6,043 nt of DNA, from contig WQST01000154.1 of the NCBI GenBank assembly GCA_009787745.1, positions 1-6,043 on the forward strand, given 5' to 3'. The DNA is from Lachnospiraceae bacterium. GTDB lineage: Bacteria > Bacillota > Clostridia > Lachnospirales > Lachnospiraceae. This document shows, piece by piece, positions 5,937-6,043 of the stretch. Below the pieces are notes generated by a model. That model ran no database searches and was not told the DNA's origin. It worked only from the letters and a program-made list of their open reading frames with translations. The position numbers and the translations under genes are program-made. Position 1 is the stretch's first letter. Every line of letters starts with the position of its first letter.

Positions 5937-6043
5937 TTAATCAAGCGGAATCTTAATCGTTGAAATTGTCATATCATTCTCACCGGTGATTTCTAAGCCG
6001 CTGTTTTCCCCATAAATAATTTTTAGGCGTTTGTTAACATTAC
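5937..6043 (-). CDS. Sensor histidine kinase, LytS/YesM-type (C-terminal tail only)
   Basis: Only the last 34 residues and the TAA stop (5937-5939) are in the window; the gene continues past the right edge. The visible tail starts NVNKRLKIIYGENSGLEI and ends STIKIPLD. This matches the end of the HATPase domain in YesM/LytS-type kinases, where an N-V-x-x-R-L helix and a Y-G-x-x-x-G-L-x-I strand are followed by a final beta strand ending in I-P. Such kinases are membrane-bound, usually with an extracytoplasmic sensing domain and a HAMP segment, and phosphorylate YesN-like regulators such as the one encoded at 3756-4568. The usual Gly-Thr before the last strand is replaced here by Asp-Met-Thr. 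The sensing domain and catalytic His are out of view. SBP1 begins 26 bp after the stop, pointing to one operon. Confidence 0.85.
   Translation of the reverse strand, partial: NVNKRLKIIYGENSGLEITGENDMTISTIKIPLD

Overview
The window reads as part of a carbohydrate-uptake locus from a low-to-moderate GC Gram-positive bacterium, most likely a Clostridia-type member of the Bacillota (a Lachnospiraceae-like gut or soil lineage would fit). This rests on AGGAGG-type ribosome sites, a sigma-A-like promoter, lipoprotein-type binding proteins, and a YesM/YesN-style two-component pair beside a family 1 sugar ABC importer. The species cannot be named from this sequence. Every supported gene lies on the minus strand, so transcription runs from right to left.

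In transcription order the window holds: the C-terminal tail of a LytS/YesM-type sensor histidine kinase (5937-6043, cut by the window edge); a family 1 solute-binding lipoprotein, SBP1 (4597-5910); a compact YesN-like response regulator with a receiver and an AraC-type DNA-binding domain (3756-4568); a 108-bp intergenic region with a convincing promoter and two inverted repeats; a 747-residue lipoprotein, SBP2, in which an N-terminal beta-propeller-like half is joined to a complete family 1 solute-binding half (1404-3647); a LacF/UgpA-type permease (530-1417) overlapping SBP2 by 14 bp; and the N-terminal part of a MalG/UgpE-type permease (1-493, cut by the left edge). No ATPase gene is visible. 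It may lie outside the window or be a shared, unlinked MsmK-type ATPase.

The likely logic is a sensing module (kinase, SBP1, regulator) followed by a transport module (SBP2 and two permeases). Because SBP1 is encoded between kinase and regulator, it may present ligand to the kinase. The phosphorylated regulator would then act at the promoter in 3648-3755 to switch on the transporter. The two modules may be separate transcription units, although no terminator is seen between them and readthrough is possible.

The points most worth a second look are the propeller-SBP fusion, the SBP lodged inside the two-component operon, the dyads around the transporter promoter, and the permease EAA loop that has lost two conserved residues (Gly and Pro). 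No RNA genes, mobile elements, CRISPR arrays or convincing terminators were seen.
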